Assembly: GCF_900220985.1 (NCBI RefSeq)
Contig: NZ_OCPC01000002.1
Span: 1-64,000, forward strand
Direction: 5' to 3'
Length of the DNA stretch: 64,000 nt
DNA from: Parahoeflea halophila
GTDB lineage: Bacteria; Pseudomonadota; Alphaproteobacteria; Rhizobiales; Rhizobiaceae
Below, piece by piece: positions 19,477 to 29,755 of this stretch; positions within the stretch are counted from its first letter, which is position 1; the number at the start of each line of letters is the position of its first letter. The translations under genes and the position numbers were made by a program. Below the pieces are notes generated by a model, which saw only the letters and a program-made list of their open reading frames with translations, had not been told where the DNA came from and did not search any database.

Positions 19477-20337
19477 CTATTCCTGCTGTTGTTGCTGGCT
19501 GACTGCGTCGTAGGCTTCCTTGAGCTCGGGATCGAGCACCTTGATCTCGGTCTCGTCACGGGCGGCACGAATTAGCTCGCCATAGCGTTCGCGCATCACC
19601 ACCTGGCGGACCTGGTCTGACACCTGTTCGAAAGCCGGCGGGGCAGCTTCCCGGCGGTCCTCAACCTTGATGACGTGCCATCCGAACTGGGTTTTCACCG
19701 GCTCCTTGGCATATTCGCCGGCCTGGAGCGTGAAAGCCACGGCTTCAAATTCGGGAACCATGCGGCCCTTGGTGAAGAAGCCGAGATCGCCGCCTTGTGC
19801 GGCGCTCGGGCCGGTCGACTTCTCCTTGGCCAGTTCGGCAAAGTCCTTGCCCGCATCCAGCTCGGCAATAACCGCCTTTGCAGCCTCTTCCGTCTCAAGG
19901 AGGATATGACGGGCGCTGACCTCCTCCTCGGCCGGAACCGCTGCGATTTCCTTCTCGTAGCGCGCCTTGAGATCGGCATCGCTGACCGGATCGACAACCT
20001 CCGACTTGAAAAGGGCATTGTGCAGGGCACGGTCACGCTGGAATGCCATCAGCCGCTTGAATTCATCGGTCTGGTCGAGTTTCTCGGCTTCAGCCTTGCG
20101 CGCGAGCGTCTTGATGTCGATGACGGCTGCAAGCGCCGCGACACGCCGCTGCTGGTCGGGAAGGCGGGCGAACTGGGGGTCCAGGTCCCCTTCCGCCAGC
20201 GTCAGTTCCGATTCATGAATGTCAACTCCCGCGACCGTTGCCACCACCGGGTCTGCCTCATCGGCGGCCTGGCTGTGAATCGGCAGGAATGCGACAGAAC
20301 TCAGGAAGAGTGTGGCTGCGAGCTGCGATAGGCGCAT
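19477..20337 (-). CDS. Periplasmic peptidyl-prolyl isomerase (PpiC/parvulin type)
   Basis: A 286-residue SurA/PrsA-like foldase. Residues 1-23 are a signal peptide (hydrophobic stretch ending in HSQAADE). A helical SurA_N-like chaperone region (about 30-130) precedes a single parvulin domain (about 135-230) with SARHILLET, GPSAAQGGDLGFFTKG and the closing TQFGWHVIKVED. The C-terminus is Gln-rich. The start at 20337 is preceded by GAAAGG; an upstream in-frame extension lacks sense as a signal peptide. It diverges from secA, fitting its role in handling exported proteins. Confidence 0.93.
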   Translation of the reverse strand: MRLSQLAATLFLSSVAFLPIHSQAADEADPVVATVAGVDIHESELTLAEGDLDPQFARLPDQQRRVAALAAVIDIKTLARKAEAEKLDQTDEFKRLMAFQRDRALHNALFKSEVVDPVSDADLKARYEKEIAAVPAEEEVSARHILLETEEAAKAVIAELDAGKDFAELAKEKSTGPSAAQGGDLGFFTKGRMVPEFEAVAFTLQAGEYAKEPVKTQFGWHVIKVEDRREAAPPAFEQVSDQVRQVVMRERYGELIRAARDETEIKVLDPELKEAYDAVSQQQQQE

Positions 20338-20424
20338 GGTTGGACCTTTCATTATAAAGCTTGTTGGGGATGGCCACCCAAGTGCTCTCGAATTTTGGCG
20401 ACCTTGAGACGGTCTTTGCCGCCG

Positions 20425-20453
20425 TTGACATCGTTCGACCCCCCTCTTATCTG
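20425..20453 (+). promoter_or_regulatory. Probable sigma70 promoter of secA
   Basis: TTGACA (20425-20430), a 17-base spacer and TATCTG (20448-20453) face secA from the divergent intergenic region. The transcript would have a leader of roughly 130 bases. The -35 is a perfect consensus, the -10 a moderate match. Confidence 0.55.
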
Positions 20454-20589
20454 TCAGCCATCCGTCCGTCCAGACGGCTTTCACGGGATGAAGGCAGTCC
20501 GGACAGCGATTTCCAATAGATCCACCGGTCGCAGGCCAGCACAGGTTTAATCACTGCAGACCGTGCAGCCTCAAGAAAGGACCATTGTT

Positions 20590-23307
20590 ATGGTCAAGTT
20601 CGGCGCTATCGCCCGCAAGATTTTCGGTTCGTCAAATGATCGCCGGATCAGGGCCTATCAGCCAAGAATTGACGCAATCAATGCATTGGAACCTGAGCTT
20701 GCCGGGCTCAGCGATGCCGAACTGGCGGCCCGGACGGTTCAATTCCGGGAACAGATTGCCGGCGGCACCAAGCTCGACGATCTTCTGGTTCCTGCCTTTG
20801 CAACCGTGCGCGAAGCGGCCCGCCGCGCCATCGGCCTCCGTCCCTTCGACGTCCAGCTGATTGGCGGCATGATCCTCAACGAAAACGCCATCGCCGAAAT
20901 GAAGACCGGTGAAGGCAAGACGCTGGTCGCCACCCTGCCGGTCTATCTCAATGCCCTGTCCGGTAACGGCGTCCACGTCGTCACCGTCAACGACTACCTG
21001 GCCCGGCGCGACGCCGAGTGGATGTCCCGGATCTACGGCTTCCTTGGTCTGACCACCGGCATCATCACCCACGGCATGGACGACAACGAACGCCGTGAGG
21101 CCTATGCCTGCGACATCACCTATGCGACCAACAACGAGCTTGGCTTCGACTATCTGCGCGACAACATGAAGTATGACCGCGCCCAGATGGTCCAGCGCGG
21201 ACACAACTACGCCATCGTCGATGAGGTCGACTCCATTCTCGTCGACGAGGCCCGCACGCCGCTGATCATTTCCGGTCCCCTCGATGACCGTTCGGAGCTC
21301 TACAACAGCATCGATGCGCTGATTCAGAAGCTCGAGCCCGAAGATTACGAAATCGATGAGAAGCAGCGTTCGGCCACATTTACCGAAAGCGGTACAGAGA
21401 AGCTGGAGGCCATGCTGGCCGAAGCCGACATGCTCAAGGGTGAATCGCTCTACGATGTGGAGAACGTCGCGGTTGTCCACCACATAAACAATGCGCTCAA
21501 GGCCCACCGTCTGTTCACCCGCGACAAGGATTACATCGTCCGCAATGACGAGATCGTCATCATCGACGAGTTTACCGGCCGCATGATGCCGGGCCGCCGC
21601 TACTCTGAAGGTCAGCACCAGGCACTCGAAGCCAAGGAAGGCGTCAAGATCCAGCCGGAGAACCAGACGCTGGCATCGATCACCTTCCAGAACTACTTTC
21701 GTATGTATTCGAAGCTCGGCGGCATGACCGGCACGGCCTCCACTGAAGCCGAGGAGTTTGGCGACATCTACGGCCTGGAAGTGGTTGAAGTGCCGACCAA
21801 TGTTCCGATCGCCCGTATCGACGAAGATGACGAGGTCTATCGCACCGTCGAGGAAAAATACCAGGCCATTATCGACGACATCAAGCAGTCACGTGCAAAG
21901 AAGCAGCCGGTTCTGGTCGGCACCACCTCGATTGAGAAATCCGAGATTCTGGCCGACCTGCTCCGTAAGGCCGGTGTCGAGGACTTCAAGGTGCTCAACG
22001 CCCGCTATCATGAGCAGGAAGCCTATATCGTTTCCCAGGCCGGTGTTCCCGGCGCGGTAACCATCGCCACCAACATGGCCGGCCGCGGCACCGATATCCA
22101 GCTCGGCGGCAATGTCGACATGCGCATTGCCCAGGAACTCGGCGACATGCCCGAGGGGCCGGAGCGCGAGGAAAAGGAAAAGCTCATTCGGGCGGATATA
22201 AAGGCTCTGAAGGACGAGGCTCTGGCAGCCGGCGGCCTTTACGTGCTGGCCACGGAACGCCACGAAAGCCGCCGTATCGACAACCAGTTGCGCGGCCGTT
22301 CCGGCCGTCAGGGAGACCCGGGCCGTTCCAAGTTCTTCCTCTCCCTGCAGGACGACCTGATGCGGATCTTCGGCTCCGAACGCATGGACGGCATGCTCAA
22401 GACGCTCGGCCTGAAGGACGGAGAGCCGATCATCCATCCATGGATCAACAAGGCCCTCGAGCGGGCCCAGAAGAAGGTTGAGGCACGCAACTTCGATATC
22501 CGCAAGAACCTGCTCAAGTTCGACGACGTGATGAACGACCAGCGCAAGGTCGTCTTCGAGCAGCGCAAGGAATTGATGGACGCAGAATCCATTTCCGAGA
22601 CCATCGAGGACATGCGCCACGAAGTGGTCGACGGCCTGGTCAAGCTGCACATTCCCGAGCGCGCCTACGCCGAACAGTGGAACGTCGCCGACCTCAAGAA
22701 GGACGTTCAGGCCTATCTCAACCTCGACCTGCCGATCGAGCAATGGGCCGCAGAAGAGGGAATTGCCGAAGACGACATTCACACCCGGATTCTCGAGGCC
22801 GCGGACAAGCATGCCAGGGAAAGAGCCGAGCGCTTTGGTCCAGAAGTCGTCAACTACGTTGAAAAATCTATTGTTCTTCAGACACTTGACCATCTATGGC
22901 GCGAACATCTGGTCAACCTCGATCACCTCCGCTCGGTTGTGGGGTTCCGCGGCTATGCACAGCGCGATCCGCTCCAGGAGTACAAGTCCGAGGCGTTTGA
23001 ACTCTTCCAGGCCCTGCTCGCCAATCTGCGCCAGGCCGTCATGACCCAGCTGATGCGGGTGGAGATCGTGCGCGAAGCGGCGACCACACCTGAGCCGGAA
23101 CTGCCCGAAGGCATGGAAGCTCACCACATCGACGCATCGACCGGAGATGATGAATTCGCGCGCACGGATTTTGAAATGGCAAACAGAATCGTGGCCCCGG
23201 AAGACCGTGATCCTGAGGATCCGTCCACCTGGGGCAAGGTCGGGCGCAACGAGCCTTGTCCGTGCGGATCGGGCAAGAAGTACAAGCACTGCCACGGCGC
23301 TTTCTGA
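20590..23307 (+). CDS. secA: Preprotein translocase ATPase SecA
   Basis: A 905-residue motor that drives proteins through SecYEG. Walker A is in [14 protein letters not shown] (about residue 103), the DEAD-like box is in [17 protein letters not shown], the preprotein cross-linking domain is at about 225-370, and the C-terminal zinc finger reads [15 protein letters not shown], which binds SecB. The start at 20590 ([10 protein letters not shown]) is preceded by AAAGGA; nine further upstream codons are not needed. A clear terminator follows. Confidence 0.98.
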   Translation: MVKFGAIARKIFGSSNDRRIRAYQPRIDAINALEPELAGLSDAELAARTVQFREQIAGGTKLDDLLVPAFATVREAARRAIGLRPFDVQLIGGMILNENAIAEMKTGEGKTLVATLPVYLNALSGNGVHVVTVNDYLARRDAEWMSRIYGFLGLTTGIITHGMDDNERREAYACDITYATNNELGFDYLRDNMKYDRAQMVQRGHNYAIVDEVDSILVDEARTPLIISGPLDDRSELYNSIDALIQKLEPEDYEIDEKQRSATFTESGTEKLEAMLAEADMLKGESLYDVENVAVVHHINNALKAHRLFTRDKDYIVRNDEIVIIDEFTGRMMPGRRYSEGQHQALEAKEGVKIQPENQTLASITFQNYFRMYSKLGGMTGTASTEAEEFGDIYGLEVVEVPTNVPIARIDEDDEVYRTVEEKYQAIIDDIKQSRAKKQPVLVGTTSIEKSEILADLLRKAGVEDFKVLNARYHEQEAYIVSQAGVPGAVTIATNMAGRGTDIQLGGNVDMRIAQELGDMPEGPEREEKEKLIRADIKALKDEALAAGGLYVLATERHESRRIDNQLRGRSGRQGDPGRSKFFLSLQDDLMRIFGSERMDGMLKTLGLKDGEPIIHPWINKALERAQKKVEARNFDIRKNLLKFDDVMNDQRKVVFEQRKELMDAESISETIEDMRHEVVDGLVKLHIPERAYAEQWNVADLKKDVQAYLNLDLPIEQWAAEEGIAEDDIHTRILEAADKHARERAERFGPEVVNYVEKSIVLQTLDHLWREHLVNLDHLRSVVGFRGYAQRDPLQEYKSEAFELFQALLANLRQAVMTQLMRVEIVREAATTPEPELPEGMEAHHIDASTGDDEFARTDFEMANRIVAPEDRDPEDPSTWGKVGRNEPCPCGSGKKYKHCHGAF

Positions 23308-23330
23308 CCGCAGGCACATGCAGACCGATC

Positions 23331-23362
23331 AAGCCGGGGTCGTTTTCGATCCCGGCTTTTTT
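23331..23362 (+). terminator. Rho-independent terminator of secA
   Basis: A 12-bp stem with one G-T pair (23331-23342 with 23347-23358) and a TTTT loop is followed by more T residues. It starts 23 bases after the secA stop. Confidence 0.88.
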
Positions 23363-23380
23363 GTGCCCAAGAGGATTTCG

Positions 23381-23497
23381 ATGCCGGAACACGCGGTATC
23401 GGATTGCGCCGCATGGGCGTCTGCCCTGACCACCATACGCACGGTTGAGGAGTTCTGGTCGCGGCCCAAGCCGGCGTGTACCAATCCCGCCCGTTGA
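23381..23497 (+). CDS. Possible 38-residue small ORF of unknown function
   Basis: Between the secA terminator and the flippase gene a 38-codon frame starts with ATG, with AGAGGA six bases upstream. The product is soluble, with Cys at residues 9 and 33 and Trp at 12 and 26, and resembles nothing I know. No promoter is visible after the terminator. It may be a chance frame or a gene remnant; the ribosome binding site is the only support. Confidence 0.2.
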   Translation: MPEHAVSDCAAWASALTTIRTVEEFWSRPKPACTNPAR

Positions 23498-23570
23498 AAT
23501 GAGTGGTCAAACCGTTTCTTAACGTCGCCATGGCAATGTGACCCGGCAAGAAATGGATTGAAGCCAGACC

Positions 23571-24992
23571 ATGACGTTGATCGACACAGCCGGCAGAATA
23601 TTGCCGCCTCGCTTTGCGGCGCGGCTGGGGCCGGTGTTCGACCGTCTTTCAACGATTGCGACAGCAACCGACGACACCAGCGCAGCCCAGCGCATGGCCA
23701 TGACTGCCTTTGCCATTCGCATTTTCAGTGCCGCAATCGCCTTCGTATCGCAGATCATTCTGGCACGCCTGATGGGGGACTTCGAATACGGCGTGTTCGT
23801 GTTTGTCTGGGTCATCGCCATTATCCTGGGCAACCTGTCCTGCCTTGGTTTCCACACCGCCGTGATCCGCTTTCTGCCGCAGTACCGTACCACCGGCGCC
23901 GACGAGGCGATCATCGGTCTTGCTGCAACGGCGCGAATTTTCGCGATGGTTTCGGCCACCCTGATCGCCGCCACCGGCATCGCGGCGATCCATTTTCTGG
24001 GCGACCAGATCGAAGCCCATTATGTCCAGCCGCTCTTCATTGGCGCTTTCGTGCTGCCCATGATCGCCCTGGGCGACGTGCTGGACGGAACGGCACGGGC
24101 CAATGGCTGGGCCGTTCACGCGCTCAGTCCGACCTACATTGTCCGCCCCCTGCTTATCCTGTGTTTTGTCGCCGGCGCCATCTGGGTTGGGCGCCTGGCC
24201 GATGCCAACACCGCCCTGGTCGCCGCCCTCGCCGCAACCTACCTCACCACGCTTGTACAGTTTCTGGTCGTCACCACCCGGCTGCAGCGACGCTTCCCCG
24301 CCCGGCGGGCCGAGATTCACGTCAAGACCTGGTTGATGGTCGCCTTCCCGATCTTCCTGATTGAGGGCTTCTACTTCATGCTCACCAATGCCGACGTCAT
24401 CATCGTCGGCATATATCTTCCGCCTGAAAAGGTGGCCGTCTATTTTGCCGCGGCCAAGACCATGGCGCTGGTGCACTTCGTCTATTTTGCCGTCAAGGCC
24501 GCTGCAGCCCAGCGCTTCTCGGCGCTGATGTCAGGCACCGATCGCACCGCATTGGCGCGGTTTGCACGTCAGACAGTGCAATGGACCTTCTGGCCCTCCC
24601 TGCTGGTCGGCGGCCTGGTGATTGCTGCCGGTCCGTTTCTGCTGTCGCTGTTCGGGCCCAGCTTTCAGGCAGGGCACCTGATCATGGTCATCCTGTTTGC
24701 CGGAATTATCACAAAGGCGATGATTGGTCCCGGCGAAGTGCTTCTGACCATGGCCGGTAGGCTCAAGATATGCGCAACCATATATGCTGTCGCGCTGGCT
24801 GCGAACCTCGGACTCAATGTGTTGTTGATTCCCCTCTGGGGGCTTCACGGCGCCGCTGCCGCCACCGCCGGAGCGATGATGATCGAGGCCGGCCTGCTTC
24901 ACCTTATCATCAGGCGTCAGCTCGGCATCGCCATGTTCATCGCTTCCAACGCCCTGCCCCGCGGCGAACACACTGCGCAGGAGGCGAAATAG
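23571..24992 (+). CDS. Polysaccharide/lipopolysaccharide flippase (MATE/MurJ-Wzx superfamily)
   Basis: A 473-residue integral membrane protein with about 12-14 hydrophobic segments, typical of Wzx-like exporters that flip lipid-linked sugars across the inner membrane. Early sequence ARLMGDFEYGVFVFVW matches the family pattern ('LG...YG.y'). The C-terminal part (IPLWGLHGAAAATAGAMMIE) also fits. It is followed three bases later by a BioF2/CelD-like acetyltransferase gene, so the pair probably serves one surface-polysaccharide pathway. The specific sugar is not known. Confidence 0.87.
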   Translation: MTLIDTAGRILPPRFAARLGPVFDRLSTIATATDDTSAAQRMAMTAFAIRIFSAAIAFVSQIILARLMGDFEYGVFVFVWVIAIILGNLSCLGFHTAVIRFLPQYRTTGADEAIIGLAATARIFAMVSATLIAATGIAAIHFLGDQIEAHYVQPLFIGAFVLPMIALGDVLDGTARANGWAVHALSPTYIVRPLLILCFVAGAIWVGRLADANTALVAALAATYLTTLVQFLVVTTRLQRRFPARRAEIHVKTWLMVAFPIFLIEGFYFMLTNADVIIVGIYLPPEKVAVYFAAAKTMALVHFVYFAVKAAAAQRFSALMSGTDRTALARFARQTVQWTFWPSLLVGGLVIAAGPFLLSLFGPSFQAGHLIMVILFAGIITKAMIGPGEVLLTMAGRLKICATIYAVALAANLGLNVLLIPLWGLHGAAAATAGAMMIEAGLLHLIIRRQLGIAMFIASNALPRGEHTAQEAK

Positions 24993-24995
24993 CTC

Positions 24996-26270
24996 ATGGC
25001 CTCCAGCCCCATCGTCCAGGAAGAAGTCGCAAGCCAGGCCAACACGATGATTGGCGAGTTCGCCGATGTTGAAACCGGCCGTCCACTTCCCGAACGCGAA
25101 GTCGCCATCGGCCGTCCCGGGCGGCACCTGGCCATCTATCCCGCACGCGCCGGCTATGACCTGCAGGAAGAGCTCGACTTCCTGACCAACCGGGCACTTG
25201 AACCCAACGTCTTCTTTTCCGCCCGCTTTCTGGCCCCGGCCATGCCCCGGCTGGAAGACCGGATGATCCGCCTGATGCTGATGCGCGATGAAACCGACAC
25301 CCATTCGCGCATGCGCATGCTGCTGCCCTATTCCATCGAGAAGCCCGGCTTCTCCGTCGGCGCCTCGATCGTTCGTGCATGGGCCAACCCGTTCGGCCCC
25401 CTGGGCACGCCGCTGCTGGACCGCGAAGACGCCGCCGAAACGCTCGACAACATGCTCGAGGCGCTCAGCCAGGTGGATCTGGGCCTGCCGGGTATCCTGG
25501 TCCTGCCCGACATGCGGCTCGACGGCCCCGTAGCGGGCCTGCTGCGCGCCGTTGCAATGGCCCGCAACCTCTCGGTCGTCGTCACCGATCAGGCGCAGCG
25601 TCCGTTCCTGGAAAGCAGGCTCGACGCCGATGACTATCTCGCCAGATCTGTGTCATCGCACCATCGCCGGGAGATGCGCCGGCAATGGCGGCGTTTGTCA
25701 GAGCATGGTGAGCTGAGTTACCTGGTGGCCCGCCGGCCCGAGGAAATCCGCCATCACCTCGAGGAATTCCTGACCCTTGAGGACACCGGCTGGAAAGGCC
25801 GCCGCAAATCCTCCATGGTTGCGGACCGCTACCGCGCCGCCTTTGCCCGCGAAGCCATCAACAGCCTTGCTGAAACCGACAGCGTCCGCATTCATTCGCT
25901 GGCGCTCGACGGCGAAGCCATAGCCTCGATGATCGTCTTCGTCTCCTCCGGCGAGGCCTGGACGTGGAAGACCGCCTACAATGAGAAGTGGGCCCGTTAT
26001 TCGCCGGGCAAACTGCTGGTCGACCGGCTGACCGAATGGCACCTCGACGACCTCAACATCCGACGCACCGACTCCTGCGCCGTGCCCGATCATCCGGTCA
26101 TGAGCCGCATGTGGTCGGAACGGGAGAACATGGGCACCATGGTGATTGGTCTTCACCCGAAGCACGACCGGGATGTCCGCCAGGTCGCGACCCAGCTCCA
26201 CATCTACCGCAACACCCGCAACATCGCCCGGCTGCTGCGCGAGAAGATCCGCGGCATGGCCAAGCGCTGA
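24996..26270 (+). CDS. GNAT family acetyltransferase, BioF2/CelD-like
   Basis: A 424-residue protein with a BioF2-like (Acetyltransf_6) domain at about 200-370, visible in the HHRREMRRQWRRL helix, GWKGRRKSS, and the strand EAWTWKTAYNEKWARYSPGK that forms the acetyl-CoA pocket. The N-terminal 190 residues are a second, degenerate GNAT-like half. GGAGG lies before the start codon, which is three bases from the flippase stop. Homologues sit in exopolysaccharide and cellulose clusters and may acylate sugars; this is inferred from context. Confidence 0.8.
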   Translation: MASSPIVQEEVASQANTMIGEFADVETGRPLPEREVAIGRPGRHLAIYPARAGYDLQEELDFLTNRALEPNVFFSARFLAPAMPRLEDRMIRLMLMRDETDTHSRMRMLLPYSIEKPGFSVGASIVRAWANPFGPLGTPLLDREDAAETLDNMLEALSQVDLGLPGILVLPDMRLDGPVAGLLRAVAMARNLSVVVTDQAQRPFLESRLDADDYLARSVSSHHRREMRRQWRRLSEHGELSYLVARRPEEIRHHLEEFLTLEDTGWKGRRKSSMVADRYRAAFAREAINSLAETDSVRIHSLALDGEAIASMIVFVSSGEAWTWKTAYNEKWARYSPGKLLVDRLTEWHLDDLNIRRTDSCAVPDHPVMSRMWSERENMGTMVIGLHPKHDRDVRQVATQLHIYRNTRNIARLLREKIRGMAKR

Positions 26271-26329
26271 GGCGAAACCCGCTGAACCTGTTCGGGGTGG
26301 TGCGCGTGACCGATGGCGTTTGAGTGCCG

Positions 26330-27994
26330 CTACACCGATGCCTTGCTGGCCTCGGCAATGGCCTGGTCGCGCAGAATCCTGCGGATCACCTTGCCGGTCG
26401 TGGTCAGCGGCAGGCTATCGACAAATTCGATCTCCCGGGGATACTCATGCGCCGACAGCCGGGTCTTGACCCAGTCCCGCACCGATTCCGTCAGCTCCGC
26501 ATCCGGGTCTATCCCGGGCGCCACCACGATATAGGCCTTGACGATCTCGGTGCGCACCGGGTCGGGTTTGCCGACCACGGCTGCAAGCGCCACCGCCGGA
26601 TGACCGGTCAGGCAATCCTCGATTTCACCAGGTCCGATCCGGTAGCCCGATGAGGTGATGACATCGTCATCGCGGCCGAAAAACGAGAAATAGCCCTCGG
26701 CGTCACGCACGCCCTGGTCGCCGGTGAGCATCCAGTCACCAATGAACTTGGCTTCCGTCGCCGCCTCGTTTTGCCAGTAGCCGAGAAACATCACCGGGTC
26801 GGGGCGCTTGACCGCGATCTGCCCGGCTGTGCCGTCCGGCACTACCTGCCCCTGATCATCGATCACCGCCACCTCGTGACCCGGCACCGGTTTGCCGATC
26901 GCTCCGCCCCGGCTGACACCGAGCATTGCCGAGGACGACAGCACCAGGTTGCATTCGGTCTGGCCGTAGAACTCGTTGATCGTCAGCCCAAGCACCTTTT
27001 GCGCCCAGTCATAGGTCTCGCGCCCCAGGGCTTCCCCTCCGGATCCGACCGTGCGCAGGTTGAGGCGATGCCGCGACAGCGGGTTTGAAACCGTGCGCAT
27101 GATCCTGAGCGCCGTCGGCGGGATGAAGGCATTGCGCACATTCATCTCCGCCATGATCCGGTAGGCAAGCTCCGGATCGAACTTCTGTGCCTGCGAAGAC
27201 ACCACCGGAACCCCGAGCAGCAATCCCGGCAGCAACACGTTGAGCAACCCGCCGGCCCAGGCCCAGTCCGCCGGCGTCCAGAGCTTGTCGCCGGGCTCCG
27301 GCATGAATTCATGATGGGTCTGCACCCCCGGAATGTGCCCGATCAGAACCCGGTGCCCGTGCAGCGCGCCCTTGGGCGGCCCGGTGGTTCCCGACGTGAA
27401 GATCATCAGCGCCGGATCATCTGCCCGTGTTCTCAATGCGACCGGCGCATCCGAATGGCCGTTCTCAAGCCCGTTGAAGCTGACGGCGTCAGCGTCCGCT
27501 CCCCCATCCTCCTCCGCACCACCGGCAACGACAACCGCGTCGAGCTCGCCCAGCCGCTCCCTTATGCTGGAGATCTTGCCGCATCCCCCCGGGGTCGTTA
27601 CCAGCACCCTGGCACCGGAGGCGGACAGCCGGTGTTCCACCGCTTCCACCCCGAACAGCAGTGCCAGCGGCACGGCGATCGCGCCGAGCTTGTAGATCGC
27701 CACATGCGCAATCACGGTTTCGAACCCCTGTGGAAGCATCAGCGCCACCCGGTCGCCGGTTCTCACGCCCAGCGAGGCAAGTCCACGGGCAAAGGCATTC
27801 GACCGGCGGGCCAGTTCCCCATAAGTCAGCCGGTCAGGCGCGCGGTCCGGATGGAAATGTTCGAGACAGACCCGGTCCGGCTCCCGCGCCGCCCACGCAT
27901 CCGACACCGCGCTGCCGATGTTGAAAAACTCCGGCACCTCCCAGGAAAACCGGGCCGCAACCTCTTCAAGCGTATTTCCCTCAGGCAACAACAT
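26330..27994 (-). CDS. Acyl-CoA synthetase (AMP-binding, acetyl/medium-chain type)
   Basis: A 554-residue ANL-superfamily ligase that activates a carboxylic acid to its CoA ester through an acyl-AMP. The P-loop-like motif is IFTSGTTGPPKGALHG (about residue 205). The adenylate motif NEFYGQTE and the hinge motif LTGDQGVRDAEGYFSFFGR follow, and the catalytic lysine is near the C-terminus in LPLTTTGKVIRR. The ATG at 27994 is preferred to a TTG 33 bases upstream. The substrate could be acetate, propionate or a medium-chain acid; the sequence does not decide. Confidence 0.9.
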   Translation of the reverse strand: MLLPEGNTLEEVAARFSWEVPEFFNIGSAVSDAWAAREPDRVCLEHFHPDRAPDRLTYGELARRSNAFARGLASLGVRTGDRVALMLPQGFETVIAHVAIYKLGAIAVPLALLFGVEAVEHRLSASGARVLVTTPGGCGKISSIRERLGELDAVVVAGGAEEDGGADADAVSFNGLENGHSDAPVALRTRADDPALMIFTSGTTGPPKGALHGHRVLIGHIPGVQTHHEFMPEPGDKLWTPADWAWAGGLLNVLLPGLLLGVPVVSSQAQKFDPELAYRIMAEMNVRNAFIPPTALRIMRTVSNPLSRHRLNLRTVGSGGEALGRETYDWAQKVLGLTINEFYGQTECNLVLSSSAMLGVSRGGAIGKPVPGHEVAVIDDQGQVVPDGTAGQIAVKRPDPVMFLGYWQNEAATEAKFIGDWMLTGDQGVRDAEGYFSFFGRDDDVITSSGYRIGPGEIEDCLTGHPAVALAAVVGKPDPVRTEIVKAYIVVAPGIDPDAELTESVRDWVKTRLSAHEYPREIEFVDSLPLTTTGKVIRRILRDQAIAEASKASV

Positions 27995-28175
27995 CACCGC
28001 AAATCCCTGCACAAGGCCCCGCGCCAACCTGCCTGCCGCACGCGGTCAGTGGCAAAGCGACTGTAGCTCGACAGAAGCTGTATCAGGCGCGCGATCAGGA
28101 TTGAAGAGACAACGGCGGCGGGCGCCCGTTTACGGTGGAGGGCTGCATTGGCCGGTGATGTGTCGGATACGTGAA

Positions 28176-28260
28176 TGGTGCCCCCTTCCGGACTCGAACC
28201 GGAACTCCTTGCGGAACCGCATTTTGAGTGCGGCGCGTCTACCAATTCCGCCAAAGGGGC
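28176..28260 (-). tRNA. tRNA-Leu (anticodon CAA)
   Basis: An 85-base class II tRNA with encoded CCA (28176-28178 on the plus strand as TGG). The acceptor begins GCCCCTTTGG. The anticodon stem CCGCA/TGCGG encloses the loop CTCAAAA, giving anticodon CAA at 28224-28226. A long variable arm and the T arm with GGTTCGAGTCC are present. It reads UUG leucine codons. Confidence 0.97.
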
Positions 28261-28276
28261 AAACCACTGGGTTCAG

Positions 28277-28305
28277 TCCATTATTATCAGCGGGCGCGCA
28301 GGTCA
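28277..28305 (-). promoter_or_regulatory. Probable promoter of the tRNA-Leu gene
   Basis: On the minus strand TTGACC (28300-28305) is followed after 17 bases by TAATGG (28277-28282), or by an overlapping better-looking TAATAA with shorter spacing. It ends 17 bases before the tRNA, so the leader would be very short. Confidence 0.45.
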
Positions 28306-28451
28306 AGCCGATAGATAAGCTCGGGCGAAATCCATTGGCCTGCATTCAGCTGGCGATGGAATTGACCATCTTCCATTGATGGCGATGGAATGCGCCCCAT
28401 CGCTCTGATAAGACACCCCGCGAAACCCACTTCAACAAGGGCGCATGCTCC

Positions 28452-29126
28452 ATGACTGCATCTCAAGCTTCACCCACGCCGCGCGGCGCGCTTGCAAAGA
28501 TCGAGGCCATCCTCAGGCCGCATCTCGATTCTCGGGAGGCATCCGCCGAGGCTGGTCCCGGCGCAAAGGCAACCATCAGCCTGGGAGCCTTGAGTGATCT
28601 GATGGAAGAGCGCGCCTTCGGCCTGTTGCTGCTGGTTCTGGCTTTGCCCTGTTGCCTGCCATTCGTGTATATCCTGCCGCAACTTGTGGCGCTGCCCATG
28701 GTGGTTCTTGCCGGCCAGATGGCTACCGGCCGGCGGGCGCCATGGTTGCCCGAGACTTTGCGCAAGCGCCGCCTGCCGGTGGCTTCGCTGCTCGATGTCG
28801 TCACCCGCGCGCAGCGCTATGGCGGCTGGCTGGAGCGGTTTGCGCATCCGCGGTTTCCCGCCGTCACCGGCGACCGGGCGACCCGCATCATCGGCGCGCT
28901 GCTGATTGTGCCCTGCCTCTCGATTCTGGTGCCACTGCCGCTCACCAACACCGTGCCGGGGATCGGCGTTGCGTTGACCGCCGTTGGCTTGATCGAGCGC
29001 GACGCGCTGTTTGTCGTTCTCGGCCTTCTCGCCGCCCTGATCTGGGTCGCCATCCTCGTGATCGGCGGTCCGGCACTGATCTATTTCCTGATCAGTTTCC
29101 TGCTCAACAGGGGCGCTCCGGCCTGA
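28452..29126 (+). CDS. exoD: Exopolysaccharide synthesis protein ExoD family
   Basis: A 224-residue membrane protein of the ExoD family, known from Sinorhizobium for effects on exopolysaccharide production, alkaline tolerance and nodule invasion; its biochemical role is unknown. The family motif ISLGALSDLMEERAFGLLLL is at about residues 42-61, followed by several membrane segments: about 65-90, 145-170 and 175-215 (paired). It stands alone between the tRNA and dsbB. Confidence 0.92.
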   Translation: MTASQASPTPRGALAKIEAILRPHLDSREASAEAGPGAKATISLGALSDLMEERAFGLLLLVLALPCCLPFVYILPQLVALPMVVLAGQMATGRRAPWLPETLRKRRLPVASLLDVVTRAQRYGGWLERFAHPRFPAVTGDRATRIIGALLIVPCLSILVPLPLTNTVPGIGVALTAVGLIERDALFVVLGLLAALIWVAILVIGGPALIYFLISFLLNRGAPA

Positions 29127-29241
29127 GCTGCTGGAAACGCCTCTGGATGGGACACTATGCGAGCGCTGAAGATGGTGCGCGTCATTCAATCGATATTATC
29201 GCGGCACAATCCCTCGGAACGAGAACACACGGAACAAGTCA

Positions 29242-29748
29242 ATGACACCCGCTGCCACCCGGCCTCACCATACCCTCTCCGCGCTTTTTCTGGCCGTGGC
29301 CATGGCCCTGGTGGTCGGCTCGGCCCTCGGTTTCGAGCATGTCGGCGGCTATATTCCCTGCGCGCTGTGTCTCGAGCAGCGCACTCCCTATTATATCGGC
29401 GCACCGCTGATGCTCGTTGCCGCCGTCATCTCCAGGGCCGGCGGTCCATCCTGGGCGGTGCGCGGCCTTCTGGCAGTGGGCGGGTTGCTGATGCTTTATG
29501 GTCTCGTGCTGGGTGTCTACCATTCAGGCGTTGAATGGCACTGGTGGGAAGGCCCGGCCTCCTGCGCAACATCGGCTGATGCCGTGACCACCGATGCCGG
29601 CTCCCTGCTCGGCGACCTCAGCTCGAAAAAGCCGCCATCCTGCGATGCCGCCGCCCTGCGCGTGCTTGGTCTGTCCTTTGCCGGATGGAATGTGCTGGCA
29701 AGCGCCGCCCTGGCTGCCATTGCCCTGCGCGCTGCGGCCAGGCGCTGA
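29242..29748 (+). CDS. Disulfide bond formation protein DsbB
   Basis: A 168-residue inner-membrane protein with four membrane helices (about 11-31, 48-68, 74-94, 138-160) that passes electrons from DsbA to quinone. The first periplasmic cysteine pair is CALC at residues 37-40, the second pair is spread in the second loop (Cys in GPASCATS and in KKPPSCDAA). It converges with the HNH endonuclease gene, the two stop codons being seven bases apart. Confidence 0.93.
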   Translation: MTPAATRPHHTLSALFLAVAMALVVGSALGFEHVGGYIPCALCLEQRTPYYIGAPLMLVAAVISRAGGPSWAVRGLLAVGGLLMLYGLVLGVYHSGVEWHWWEGPASCATSADAVTTDAGSLLGDLSSKKPPSCDAAALRVLGLSFAGWNVLASAALAAIALRAAARR

Positions 29749-29755
29749 GTTCACC

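Noticed and set aside
23381-23497. eIF4E-like motif (TVEEFWS) in the small ORF after secA
   Set aside because: A seven-residue match in a 38-residue frame of a bacterium is chance.
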